Assembly (NCBI GenBank): GCA_963782445.1
Contig: CAWAJM010000001.1
Span: forward strand, 2,356,001-2,420,000
DNA: 64,000 bases
Origin: ZC4RG20 sp963782445
GTDB taxonomy: Bacteria; Pseudomonadota; Gammaproteobacteria; Steroidobacterales; Rariloculaceae
Reading direction: 5' to 3'
Shown piece after piece: positions 1 through 8,955 of this stretch (within the stretch, counting starts at the first letter, position 1; each line of letters begins with the position of its first letter). The position numbers and the translations under genes are program-made. The notes under the pieces are model-generated. The model worked only from the letters and a program-made list of their open reading frames with translations. It ran no database searches and was not told the DNA's origin.

Positions 1-222
1 GACATCTCCTTGATCGGGCGTGACGGTACGTTCGTCCTGAAAGTCGTCGACGACGGCACCGGGATCGGGAACGAAGAGCCGACGGCACTGGGCATGGGCA
101 CACGGATCATGCACTACCGCGCGAGACTGATCGGCGGGACCCTCAAAATCGCGCCGGCTCAACGCGGAGGCACGTCCGTCACCTGCACGGTCTTTCGCAA
201 GCAGGCCGCGCCGGCCGGCTGA
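1..222 (+). CDS. Sensor histidine kinase, C-terminal ATPase end (partial)
   Basis: The reading frame is open from the first base and stops at 220-222, so only the last 73 residues are present. They contain the end of a HATPase_c domain: the G1 box VVDDGTGIG, then the GMGTRIMHYRARLIGG stretch and a closing GTSVTCTVF strand. This pattern is typical of NarX/NarL-type (HisKA_3) kinases, which phosphorylate a partner response regulator. The partner and the sensory part lie outside the window. The domain call is safe; the subfamily is inferred from the GxRIMxYRA wording. Confidence 0.75.
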   Translation, partial: DISLIGRDGTFVLKVVDDGTGIGNEEPTALGMGTRIMHYRARLIGGTLKIAPAQRGGTSVTCTVFRKQAAPAG

Positions 223-373
223 GACCGGTTGCGCGCCCGCCGCGTGCGCACGGGGATAGGCCGCCGGGAAGCGCCCGGGCCAGGTAGGCTAGCATTGCCG
301 CCATCGCGTCGAGAACGGCAAGCTCACGCTCGACTCCCAGGAGCCCGATTGTCCCGGAGGCTGCGTGGATTGA

Positions 374-1327
374 CTACCGGCGCACGACGGGACGGGGCCG
401 CAAGGGGCGGCCCGGCGCGCACTCGAGCGCGGTCCGATCCCATTTGCCGAGCGCCGCCGCGGCGCGATACGTGCTCTCGAGAAAGCTCGTCAGCGTCGAT
501 GCTGGCGAGTCGGCACGCCTTACGGCTTCGTAAGGCAGGATGAATTCGCCCAGGCCCGCGTCGAAAAACGCGGCATTCGGCGCGACTTGCGCGTCGCGGA
601 ATCCCTCCGGCGCCGGGTAGGCATACGCATAAAAGGCCGGATAGTCGGCGCCGCCGCCGCCCGGCCAGAAACCCGCCGACGCGACCTCGTGGCTGTAGGC
701 TTCGCGCGTCACGGCATCGGGCAGACCCGGGACCCCGCCCGGATGCATGGGTGCGTCGCGTCCCGAAAAGCGCGTCACGGCGAGGTCGAAGCTGCCCCAG
801 AACAAGTGCACGGGACTGACCTTGCCTATATAGCCGGTTCGAAACGTTTCGAACACAGGCACGACCGAGACGAGCGCGTGGAAATACCGCGTCACGGCCT
901 CCGCGTCGTACGGCCGCGGTTCCCCGTCCTCGGCGAACGGGATCGGATTCGGCAGTTCGTTGGGTCGGCCGTGGAAACTGGGCGTCCCGCCGAGCGAACG
1001 CAGGAGATCGATAAAGCGAGCGTGAAATTCCGCGACCGACATGGGCCCCAACGCGAACGCAGCCCGGCCTCCGCGCGTGCTTTCCCCGACCACCTCGTGG
1101 TCGAGCAGATCGAAGCGGATTTCGATTCCGCCGGGTTTGTCCGGAACCCGCGAGGTCGTCAGCCCGCGCGCGGTCACATAGTAGGCGGCATGCCAGGAGT
1201 GGTTGACCCAAGGCGCGTGCGCCAGTCGGTACTTGCCGACGATCTGCAGAAACAGGTGCAGCGCCTCGCAGGTTTCGCGCCAAGCCGGATACGGAATGTC
1301 CGGCCAGCCGTCCGAGACAGCGGCCAT
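374..1327 (-). CDS. DUF5996 family protein
   Basis: A soluble protein of about 317 residues with the hallmarks of DUF5996: WPDIPYPAWRETCEALH near the start, then QIVGKYRLA, PWVNHSWHAAYYVTARGLTT, and HLFWGSFDLAVTRFSGR with a Gly/Pro-rich tail. No function is established for the family. I chose the internal ATG at 1327; the open frame continues to 1402, but that would abut the divergent gene at 1404, and the extra 25 residues are Arg-rich and unlike the family. It is transcribed away from the NhaA fusion gene, so both promoters must lie in the 76 bp between them. Confidence 0.8.
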   Translation of the reverse strand: MAAVSDGWPDIPYPAWRETCEALHLFLQIVGKYRLAHAPWVNHSWHAAYYVTARGLTTSRVPDKPGGIEIRFDLLDHEVVGESTRGGRAAFALGPMSVAEFHARFIDLLRSLGGTPSFHGRPNELPNPIPFAEDGEPRPYDAEAVTRYFHALVSVVPVFETFRTGYIGKVSPVHLFWGSFDLAVTRFSGRDAPMHPGGVPGLPDAVTREAYSHEVASAGFWPGGGGADYPAFYAYAYPAPEGFRDAQVAPNAAFFDAGLGEFILPYEAVRRADSPASTLTSFLESTYRAAAALGKWDRTALECAPGRPLRPRPVVRR

Positions 1328-1403
1328 CTCTACCTCACGCTCGCGACGCCGGGCAGCGTCCCGACGAATATCGTAGCGCGAATCGCGTAAGATCTGCGGC
1401 AAG

Positions 1404-3350
1404 ATGGCGAGCCGAGCCCATTCCGCATTGCTGCGAGGTATCGATCGCGGGCGCGATCATATCCGCGGCGGCACGGCACCCGAGCGTCCCGTTCACATCG
1501 TCTACTACGGCGACTTTCTTTGCCCGTATTGCCGGCGGCTACGCACGATCCTCAGGCGGCTGCGCGACGCCATCGGCGACCGCTTCACCTACGTATTCCG
1601 GCACTTCCCAAACGAACGCGCCCACCCCGGCGCCGAATTCGCGGCGCGCGCCGCGGAGGCGGCCGCGAACCAGGGGCGATTCTGGGAAATGTACGACCGG
1701 CTCTTCGACAAGGAACCCCCGGTCGACGAGAAGGACATTCGGATCATCGCGGGCGAAATCGGCCTCGACACGGAACGGTTCGATGTCGACCTCGACAGCG
1801 ACGCCGTTCGCCGCCGCGTCGAGGAGGATCTGGCCGAAGCGCGGCGCAACGGCATTACCGGCACGCCGACGCTGTTCATCGACGGCGCCCGCTACGACGG
1901 TGCCTGGGACTATTATTCGCTGCTGGACGCCCTCGAGCGGCCGATCGCCGAGCGCATCAACCGCTCGGCGCGCGCGTTCGCGAGCCTGCCCGCATCGGGC
2001 GGCATCGTGCTGATTTTGGCGGCCATAGCGGCCTTGTGTCTGGCCAACTCGCCCCTGGCCTCGGCTTACCACGACTTCATCCGCTCTTCATTCGGCATCG
2101 GTCCGCCCGGCAGCCTGCTGTCCCTGACGGTCGGCGAGTGGCTGTCGGAGGGACTGCTGGGGTTCTTTTTCCTGTTGGTCGGGCTCGAAATCCGCAGAGA
2201 GCTCACGGCCGGCGCCCTATCGGATCGTCAGGCCGCGACGCTGCCCATCGTCGCCGCGCTCGGCGGTTCCGTTCTCCCGGCCGTCATCTACCTCGCCGTC
2301 AACCGCGGCGGCGCGGCATCGGGGTGGTCGGTGCCGACCGCCACCGACATCGCGTTCGCGCTGGGCGTTCTCGCGATTTTGGGAAACCGCGTGCCGCCGA
2401 GCGTGCGGGTTTTCGTGGCGGCCTTCGCAGTCGTCGACGACATCGTATCCGTGCTCGTGCTCGCGGTGTTCTACCCGCACAACTTCCAGGCCGCATGGCT
2501 CGGCCCGGCAGCCGCCGTCATCGCATCGATGCTCGTCCTCCGACGATGGCGAGTGCGGGCCATCGGCCCTTACGCCGTGCTGGCTTTGGGCTTGTGGTTC
2601 TTCCTTCATACGGCGGGCGTGCACGGCGCGCTCGCGGGCATCGTGCTGGCCGCCCTGCTGCCCGCGCGCCCGGCCCCCGAGGCGACGCCGCTGCTCGCGC
2701 AGGCCGCGACGGCGCTCGCCGATCTCGAGCGCGCGCAAAACGAGCCCGACGGTGTCGACCACCGGGCGGTCCTGGAGTGGGCGAGCAGGAACCTCTCCGC
2801 GGCCAGCGAACGCCTGCTGTCCCCCGCCGACCGCGCGGAGCAGGCCGTCGGTCCCTGGAGCACCTATGTGATCCTGCCGCTCTTCGCGTTCTCCGCGGCC
2901 GGCGTCGGACTGCACGTAGACCTGTCGACGCCGCGTAACGCGGCGATCCTGGCAGGCGTGGTGCTCGGGCTCGTGCTCGGCAAGCCCCTCGGCGTGCTCG
3001 CAGCGACGTGGCTTGCGGTCTCCTCGGGCATCGCCCGCATGCCGGATGCCGCCGGGCTGCGGCCGTTTGTCGGTGCTGCCTGCCTGTGCGGCATCGGCGA
3101 CACGCTCGCGCTCTTGATGGCCGACCAAGCCTTTCCGGTCGGCTCCGTCGAAGCCAATGCCGCCAAGATCGGCGTGCTGATCGGCTCGCTGGCCGCCGCA
3201 TGCATCGGCGCGGCCGTCATCGCGACAGGTCGCGCCGGCGCACGCACGCAAGTGCTCCCGCCGGCGGCGGACGTGCAGCGCGGACGCGGGACCACTGGCG
3301 CGGCCGCCGCGCCGGCCGCCATCCGCGATACCGGCGCGGGGCGGCGTTAG
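1404..3350 (+). CDS. nhaA: DsbA-like thioredoxin domain fused to NhaA Na+/H+ antiporter
   Basis: A two-domain protein of 648 residues. Residues about 28-185 form a DsbA/thioredoxin-like domain with a CPYC active site (Cys40, Cys43) and the cis-Pro loop GTPTLFIDG. Residues about 195-600 form a full NhaA antiporter with roughly 11-12 hydrophobic segments, including FFFLLVGLEIRREL, the TPTATDIAFALG region, and the paired aspartates of the ion site in FAVVDDIVS (about residue 345). NhaA exports Na+ in exchange for H+ at the inner membrane. No signal peptide precedes the thioredoxin domain, so its side of the membrane is unclear. The Arg/Ala-rich tail is probably disordered. The antiporter call is firm; the role of the redox domain is unknown. 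Confidence 0.9.
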   Translation: MASRAHSALLRGIDRGRDHIRGGTAPERPVHIVYYGDFLCPYCRRLRTILRRLRDAIGDRFTYVFRHFPNERAHPGAEFAARAAEAAANQGRFWEMYDRLFDKEPPVDEKDIRIIAGEIGLDTERFDVDLDSDAVRRRVEEDLAEARRNGITGTPTLFIDGARYDGAWDYYSLLDALERPIAERINRSARAFASLPASGGIVLILAAIAALCLANSPLASAYHDFIRSSFGIGPPGSLLSLTVGEWLSEGLLGFFFLLVGLEIRRELTAGALSDRQAATLPIVAALGGSVLPAVIYLAVNRGGAASGWSVPTATDIAFALGVLAILGNRVPPSVRVFVAAFAVVDDIVSVLVLAVFYPHNFQAAWLGPAAAVIASMLVLRRWRVRAIGPYAVLALGLWFFLHTAGVHGALAGIVLAALLPARPAPEATPLLAQAATALADLERAQNEPDGVDHRAVLEWASRNLSAASERLLSPADRAEQAVGPWSTYVILPLFAFSAAGVGLHVDLSTPRNAAILAGVVLGLVLGKPLGVLAATWLAVSSGIARMPDAAGLRPFVGAACLCGIGDTLALLMADQAFPVGSVEANAAKIGVLIGSLAAACIGAAVIATGRAGARTQVLPPAADVQRGRGTTGAAAAPAAIRDTGAGRR

Positions 3351-3372
3351 GCGTCAAAATTCGCTCGAACAC

Positions 3373-4119
3373 CTAGCCTGCGGCGGGATCGCCGGCGTCG
3401 CGGGACGCGACGAGCGCGCGAATTCGCGCGATACAGTCTGCCTCGCCGGGGCGCCCCGTCAACTGACACGGCTTTTCCTCGAGCAGACGCTCGAAGCGCT
3501 CGCGTCCCGTGCACTCCGAATAGAAGCGCGCCAGGGTCGGCGTCGGTTCGAGGCGGAAACTGCGGCCGAAGACATGCTGCACGGCATCGAGTTGGTCCCA
3601 GAGCATGCAGTCCGCGACCATGACGGGCCGCGCCGCCGCGCGTTCGAGCCACTGCCACTCGACGAGCGTCCGGTCGAGCACCGCGAAGTGGCCCTGGATA
3701 CGCTCGAGCACCCGCACCGAGCTCGTGCCGAGATCCGCTCCCGGGAACATCGGCTCGGACCAAAGCAGAATTCCGACGGCCGTCATGACATCGACGTAAA
3801 GGCTCGATATCAGCATGTCGTGCCGAAGGTTCTCGTCCTCCGAGAGCAGGCCGGCGTCGCCCGACGCGCGGTGCAGATACGCCGCGATGACGGTCGTCTC
3901 CGCAATGCTGCGGTCCCCCCATTTCAGCACGGGCAGCTTCTGGAAGGGCCCCGTCACCGCGCGATCCTCACGAATCGCCAGCCAAGCCTCGAAACCGGAC
4001 GCCAGGGAGATGCGCTTCTCTACGAACGGTATGTCTCGGCATAGGAGGTAGTAGCGCGCGAATTGCGCGCGTCCGCGCACGTCGAAATAGTTGAGCTCGA
4101 TGCGAGGATAGTTCGGCAT
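3373..4119 (-). CDS. Glutathione S-transferase family protein
   Basis: 248 residues. The N-terminal thioredoxin-like GST domain begins PRIELNYFDVRGRAQFARYYL, where the Tyr and the RGRAQ wording resemble the sigma/mu GSTs. It carries the cis-Pro glutathione site (FQKLPVLKWGDRSIAET), and an all-helical C-terminal domain follows. The frame opens farther upstream to 4269, but the Met at 4119 fits the family start. A role in glutathione conjugation or stress detoxification is inferred. It is convergent with the NhaA fusion, with 22 bp between stops, and stands alone before the kinase gene. Confidence 0.85.
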   Translation of the reverse strand: MPNYPRIELNYFDVRGRAQFARYYLLCRDIPFVEKRISLASGFEAWLAIREDRAVTGPFQKLPVLKWGDRSIAETTVIAAYLHRASGDAGLLSEDENLRHDMLISSLYVDVMTAVGILLWSEPMFPGADLGTSSVRVLERIQGHFAVLDRTLVEWQWLERAAARPVMVADCMLWDQLDAVQHVFGRSFRLEPTPTLARFYSECTGRERFERLLEEKPCQLTGRPGEADCIARIRALVASRDAGDPAAG

Positions 4120-4201
4120 GCGGCATAGTATATGCCTGTTATGGTCGGCCCCGTCATCGGCGGAAACGGCGCCTCTGCGGCCGCAGCCATCCGCGCGGAA
4201 C

Positions 4202-6232
4202 TCAGCTGGCGGCCGGGAGCGATGTCGCCTTGAGCGCCTCGAGGGTCTGCAGCAGGCGCCGAAGCGCAACCGGTTTCACGAGATGCGCATCGAACCCGGC
4301 GCGCGCGGCCCGAGCTCGATCCTCCTCCCGCCCGTAGCCCGTGAGGGCGAGGAGCCGAACGGACGGGTCGGCGGCCCGGATTCGATGCGCGACCTCGTAC
4401 CCGTCGATGCCCGGCAGCCCGATGTCGACGAGCGCGAAGTCCGGTCTCCAATCGAGCGCCTTGCGGACGCCGGTCTCGCCGTCGGGGGCCTCGTCGACCT
4501 CGTGGCCCACGGCCTGCAGAAGCGCGTGCAACGACTCGCGCGCGTCCTTGTTGTCTTCGACAAGCAGGATTTTGTACTGCCTGCGCGCGTCCGGCAGGTC
4601 GCCGGAGACCGCCGGGGGCGACGCCGCCGCGATACGCGGCAGGCGGACCGTAAACGTGCTGCCTCGGCCGGGCCCTTCGCTGAAGGCCTCCGCAGTTCCG
4701 CCATGCAATTCGGCAATGCGGCGCACCAGTGCGAGACCGACGCCGAGGCCGCCCTGCGAACGATCGATACCTTGCTTACGCTGCACGAACAGATCGAACA
4801 CCTTCGGCAGCAGGTCCGCTGCAATGCCGGCCCCGTTGTCGACGACCTCGAGGACGGCCTCCTCGCCGCGTCCGAAGACGCCGACGCGCACGGACCCTTC
4901 CGCGGGCGTGTGCTTGATCGCGTTCTGAACGATGTTCGCGACGACCTGTTGCAGCCGATCGGCGTCCGCATCGACCCAGACCGGCTCCAGCTGGAGCTCG
5001 ATGCGCGGGCGCGATCGTGAGCCTTCTGCATAGAGCGGAAGCACGACGATGTCGACGATCTCCGCGAGGTCGACGGGATGCCGATCGAGTGTCAGCGTCC
5101 CGGCAGAGATTCGGGCGACGTCGAGAAGGTCTTCGATGAGCCGCGTGAGATGCCCCGTCTGCCGCTGGATGACACGTCGGGCACGCTCGGAGACCTCCGC
5201 AGACACTTCATGCACGCCCAGCAACGCGGCCGAAGCGGAGATCGCGCTCAACGGATTGCGCAGCTCGTGACTCAGCATGGCCAGAAAGGCATCGCGCGAG
5301 CGCAACGCCGTCTCGGTCTCGCGCAGGGCGCGGCGTGCGCGCCGCAGCAGCGCCGCTCTTTCCTGTACGAGTGCGGCGACGATGAGCGCCGCCATGGCAA
5401 CGACGACGGTGAACGCCTGCAGCACGACCAGCGATTCGTTCGCGGACGGCATCGCAAACGGCCCGCGGCCCTTCGCCGTGGCCCAAGTCGCGATCAGGGT
5501 CATGATGGTGACCCCCGTGGCCACATCGCGCGGCTTGAACCGAAAGGCCGCCCAGAGTAGCGGCGGCGCAGCCAAAAACGCCAGGGGATGATGGATGAAG
5601 TGCGGCTGCAAGAAGACCACTGCCGCGACCAGCGAAATGGCTGCGAACATCGCGAGCGCTTCGGCGACGCGCAGCCGCGGACCGCGTAGACGGGGGTCGA
5701 GATACCAGAGCACGAGCAGCGGCGCGAGCAGGATGCCGCCGGCTGTATCGCCGAGCCACCACGTCAACCCGATGACACCCAAATTCTCCGTCGCCGCCAA
5801 GTCTCCGAGCCACAGAGTCGCGACGCCCGAGGCCGCGCTCAACATGGAGCCCAAAGCGATGGCGGCGCCGAATTCGAAGGTGTCGAACGCACGACGGAAC
5901 GCCTTATTGCCGTGCGCGAAACGGCGAATGAGGTAGGTCGCGGTAAGCGCCTCGAGCGTATTGCCGCCGGCGATGCCGATCGCCGGCAGGAACGCCGCGG
6001 CCGTGACGATGTTGACGAGGAAGGCGCCGACAAAAATCGCCGCAGAAACGCGGTAACCGAAGATCACCATGGCGGCCACAGCGACGCCGGTAGGCGGCCA
6101 CACTGCCGAGGCGCTGGGATTCACGAGCCCGAAGAATTGGAGCCCGAGCCTGCCCGCGCCGAAATAGACCACGACGAGAGCGGCAAGCAGCAAGACGAAT
6201 CGCGGCGGCGACCTCACTCGCGCGTCCCTCAT
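4202..6232 (-). CDS. MASE1-domain hybrid sensor histidine kinase/response regulator
   Basis: 676 residues. The N-terminal 300 or so form an eight-helix MASE1 membrane sensor (FFGLVNPSASAVWPPTGVAVAA, GGNTLEALTATYLIRRF, GDTAGGILLAPLLVLW). A HisKA domain follows with the phospho-acceptor His in MLSHELRNPLSAI (about residue 321), then HATPase_c (NIVQNAIKHTP, DNGAGI, GGLGVGLALV) and a C-terminal receiver with Asp in DFALVDIGLPGIDGYE (about residue 601). The ATG at 6232 overlaps the zwf stop as ATGA, so translation is probably coupled to zwf. The longer open frame to 6736 lies antisense-free inside zwf and is rejected. What it senses is unknown; the coupling to zwf hints at carbon or redox state. 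Confidence 0.9.
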   Translation of the reverse strand: MRDARVRSPPRFVLLLAALVVVYFGAGRLGLQFFGLVNPSASAVWPPTGVAVAAMVIFGYRVSAAIFVGAFLVNIVTAAAFLPAIGIAGGNTLEALTATYLIRRFAHGNKAFRRAFDTFEFGAAIALGSMLSAASGVATLWLGDLAATENLGVIGLTWWLGDTAGGILLAPLLVLWYLDPRLRGPRLRVAEALAMFAAISLVAAVVFLQPHFIHHPLAFLAAPPLLWAAFRFKPRDVATGVTIMTLIATWATAKGRGPFAMPSANESLVVLQAFTVVVAMAALIVAALVQERAALLRRARRALRETETALRSRDAFLAMLSHELRNPLSAISASAALLGVHEVSAEVSERARRVIQRQTGHLTRLIEDLLDVARISAGTLTLDRHPVDLAEIVDIVVLPLYAEGSRSRPRIELQLEPVWVDADADRLQQVVANIVQNAIKHTPAEGSVRVGVFGRGEEAVLEVVDNGAGIAADLLPKVFDLFVQRKQGIDRSQGGLGVGLALVRRIAELHGGTAEAFSEGPGRGSTFTVRLPRIAAASPPAVSGDLPDARRQYKILLVEDNKDARESLHALLQAVGHEVDEAPDGETGVRKALDWRPDFALVDIGLPGIDGYEVAHRIRAADPSVRLLALTGYGREEDRARAARAGFDAHLVKPVALRRLLQTLEALKATSLPAAS

Positions 6233-7692
6233 GACTCGTTGCGCCAGTCGCGGTCGGGCCTTGCAAACAGCCCGCGCGCCTCTTCTGGCCCCCAGCTGCC
6301 GGCCGGATAGCGATAAAGTGGCGAGCCGTCCTGCGCCCCCCTGCGAATCACGGGCTCGACGATCTGCCAGGCCGTCTCGACCTCGTCGAAACGAATGAAC
6401 AGGCTGCGTTCGCCCGCGATGATATCGAGCAGCAAGGTCGCATACGCGTCCAGCGTGGCATCGGACTCGGCCGTCGCGTTCGTCGTGTCCACGCGCAGCG
6501 TGCGCGGCGTCATCGCCGGACCCGGTGCGCGCGCCTGCAGCTCGAAGCGAATCGCCCGCTCGGGCTGGATCGAGAGCGTCAGCCAATTGGGTTCGGCGTT
6601 CTCGCACGGGGTACGGCGAAACAACTGCTGCGGCGCATCGCGAAAGCGAATCGCCACCAGCGAACGGCGTGCGGCGAGCCGCTTCCCGGTGCGCAGATAA
6701 AACGGCACACCGTGCCAACGCCAATTGTCGATCCACAGGCGCATGGCGGCGTAGGTCTCGGTCCGGGACCCGGCGGGAACACCCTCCTCCTCGGCGTAAC
6801 CGGCGGCCGCCTGCCCGTTTACGTTCCCCGCCGCGTACTGCCCGCGCAGCACGTCTGCGTCGAGCGCCGAGGCGTCGAGCGGCCTGATCGAGCGCAGCAC
6901 CTTCGCCTTCTCATTGCGCAGGTCGTCGGCCTCGAGGCTCGCAGGCGGCTCCATCGCGACGAGCGAGAGCACCTGCAAAAGGTGGCTCTGCACCATGTCG
7001 CGTACACTGCCCGCGCGGTCGAAATACCCGGCGCGCCCTTCCATTCCCGCCTCCTCCGCCGCCGTGATCTGCACGTGGTCGATCGAGTGGCGGTCCCAGA
7101 GCGGTTCGATCACTGCGTTCGCGAGCCGGAATACGAGGAGGTTCTGGACCGTGTCCTTGCCCAGGTAGTGGTCGATGCGAAAGATCTGCTCTTCGCCGAA
7201 ATGCCGGTGCAGTTCGGCATTCAGACTCCGTGCGCTGCTGAGGTCGTGGCCGAAGGGCTTCTCGACGACGATGCGGTGCCGTTGCGCGACGCTGTTCAGG
7301 CCCGCCGCGTCGAGCCGACGCACGACTTCGAGGAAACCGTCCGGCGGAATCGCGAGATAGAAGACCGCGTTGACGCAGCTTCCTTCGGAAGCGCTCATCG
7401 CGGCGAACAGCCGGCGGTACAGATCCGGATCCGTGTTGTCGCCGCCTACGAAGTCGAAACGCTTCAGAAGGCGCTGCCGCGCCCGTTGCTCGAGCGTTCG
7501 AGCCCGGGCCAGCACGTCCTGCAGGTGCGCCCGCCAGGCCGCCGTATCCCAGTCCCGGCGCGCGAGCGCGACGAAGCGCGTAGCGCTGCCGAGGCGGCCC
7601 GCAGCCTCGAGGTCGTACAAGGACGGCAGCAGCTTCGTGGAGGCGAGGTGCCCGGCCGCTCCAAAGATCGCGAATTGGCAAGGCTCTTTCAT
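6229..7692 (-). CDS. zwf: Glucose-6-phosphate 1-dehydrogenase
   Basis: 487 residues, the normal family length. It oxidises glucose 6-phosphate to 6-phosphogluconolactone with NAD(P)+, the first step of the oxidative pentose phosphate and Entner-Doudoroff routes. The N-terminal Rossmann motif reads GAAGHLASTKLLPSLYDL (variant of GASGDLA), and the substrate/catalytic signature RIDHYLGKDTVQN is at residues 172-184. VVEKPFGHDL and the C-terminal RTGKRL strand are also present. Its stop overlaps the start of the hybrid kinase gene by four bases. No other pentose phosphate genes are adjacent. Confidence 0.97.
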   Translation of the reverse strand: MKEPCQFAIFGAAGHLASTKLLPSLYDLEAAGRLGSATRFVALARRDWDTAAWRAHLQDVLARARTLEQRARQRLLKRFDFVGGDNTDPDLYRRLFAAMSASEGSCVNAVFYLAIPPDGFLEVVRRLDAAGLNSVAQRHRIVVEKPFGHDLSSARSLNAELHRHFGEEQIFRIDHYLGKDTVQNLLVFRLANAVIEPLWDRHSIDHVQITAAEEAGMEGRAGYFDRAGSVRDMVQSHLLQVLSLVAMEPPASLEADDLRNEKAKVLRSIRPLDASALDADVLRGQYAAGNVNGQAAAGYAEEEGVPAGSRTETYAAMRLWIDNWRWHGVPFYLRTGKRLAARRSLVAIRFRDAPQQLFRRTPCENAEPNWLTLSIQPERAIRFELQARAPGPAMTPRTLRVDTTNATAESDATLDAYATLLLDIIAGERSLFIRFDEVETAWQIVEPVIRRGAQDGSPLYRYPAGSWGPEEARGLFARPDRDWRNES

Positions 7693-7701
7693 AGGTCGTG
7701 C

Positions 7702-7956
7702 TTATGGATCGTGACGACGCAGCGCCGCCACCACCTCGAAAGCCGGCGAGGTCGGGCGCCGACTCGGATAGAAGAGCTGGTAGCCGGCAAACGGCAGACA
7801 CCAGTCTTCCAGCATACGCCGGAGACGGCCTTGCGTAACGTAAGGTTGAACCAGGTCCTCCGGCAGATAGGCAAGCCCGTAGCCCGCAAGCGCCGCGGCG
7901 AGGATCTGCGTGACGGCATGGAACGTGAGCTGGCCGTCGACGCGTACGTTCAACTC
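7702..7956 (-). pseudogene. LysR regulator remnant (C-terminal effector domain only)
   Basis: This frame encodes about 84 residues matching the end of a LysR substrate-binding domain: VDGQLTFHAVTQILAAALAGYGLAYLPEDLV, then LEDWCLPFAGYQLFYPSRR. The DNA-binding domain and the first half of the effector domain are missing. The open frame continues upstream only into the antisense-like reading of the intact LysR gene that ends at 7950, so the remnant is fused directly to that gene's 3' end. It looks like the leftover of a second, related regulator after a deletion. Confidence 0.7.
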
Positions 7957-8858
7957 GCGGCGTAGACCCCGAGCTGGTCGGCCAAATGGTCGAACATGAG
8001 CCGCATCCGGCGGCTCGCCCGCAGGTCCTCGTGCATCGCGATCCAGATGTCGAGCTCGAATTCGAGCCGTCCAGGCAGCACGCGCACGAGGTCCGGATAG
8101 CGCCGCGCCAGCGGAATCTGGCACATGCCGACCCCAAACCCGGCCTTGAGCGCCGCAAGCTGAGCTATGTCCTGGTCGGAACGAAAGGCAAAGCTCTCCC
8201 GCGTCAGCTCGATCTCGAACTGCGGCATGCGGCTCACGGAAGGCACGCGGTCAAAGCCGATCAAAGCATGCTCGCTCAGCGCGTCGAGCGACGCCGGCAC
8301 GCCGTGCCGCTCGAGGTAGCGGCGGTGGGCATGCAAACCGATGCCGACCTCCCCGACCTTGCGCGCGACGAGCGCCGCCTGCGTCGGCCGCAGCATGCGC
8401 ACGGCGATGTCGGCCTCGCGATGCAGCAGGTCCTCGGTGCGGTTCGAAAGCATGAGCTCCACGGCAACCCGCGGGTACCGCCCGCGAAACACCGTAAGAA
8501 TGGCCGGCAGGAGCTCGCTGCCCACGATCTCGCTTGCCGTAATGCGCACCGCGCCGCGCGCTTCGTCGGCCTCCCCCGAGGCCGCCCGCTTCAAGGCCTC
8601 CGCGGCGCTGGCCATGGCCGTGGCGTGCGGCACGAGCGCAAGCGCCGTTTCGGTGGGGGAAAGCCCGCGTTGGGTACGCGTAAACAGCGTCGCGCCGAGG
8701 GCGGCTTCGAGCGCGTCCACGTGGCGGCCGACCGTCGGTTGAGTCACGCCCAGGGCGCGGGCCGCGCCCGACAGGCTGCCCTCGCGAACGACATGCAGGA
8801 ACGATTGATACAGCTCCCAACCCGGGCGAGCGCGCGCGGAGTGGCCGGAACTTGTCAT
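7950..8858 (-). CDS. LysR-family transcriptional regulator
   Basis: 302 residues. A winged helix-turn-helix occupies residues about 14-73 (FLHVVREGSLSGAARALGVTQPTVGRHVDALE), followed by a LysR effector-binding domain (GAVRITASEIVGSELLP onward). The gene is divergent from the epimerase-like gene at 8956, with a 97-bp shared control region, the usual layout for a LysR regulator and its target. The effector is unknown. The last codons run into the remnant of another LysR gene. Confidence 0.88.
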   Translation of the reverse strand: MTSSGHSARARPGWELYQSFLHVVREGSLSGAARALGVTQPTVGRHVDALEAALGATLFTRTQRGLSPTETALALVPHATAMASAAEALKRAASGEADEARGAVRITASEIVGSELLPAILTVFRGRYPRVAVELMLSNRTEDLLHREADIAVRMLRPTQAALVARKVGEVGIGLHAHRRYLERHGVPASLDALSEHALIGFDRVPSVSRMPQFEIELTRESFAFRSDQDIAQLAALKAGFGVGMCQIPLARRYPDLVRVLPGRLEFELDIWIAMHEDLRASRRMRLMFDHLADQLGVYAAS

Positions 8859-8955
8859 ACAAATACGTATACCAGATCGTCGCTAAAAGGCAATTTCTGT
8901 TCAGTTCTGCATGGCGCAAGCTAAGGCCTCCCTTCCACGAATAGGAGTTGCCGCC

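Noticed and set aside
6233..6736. N-terminal extension of the hybrid kinase up to 6736
   Set aside because: It lies wholly inside zwf in another frame, is Arg-rich, and an ATGA-coupled start at 6232 gives a normal MASE1 N-terminus.
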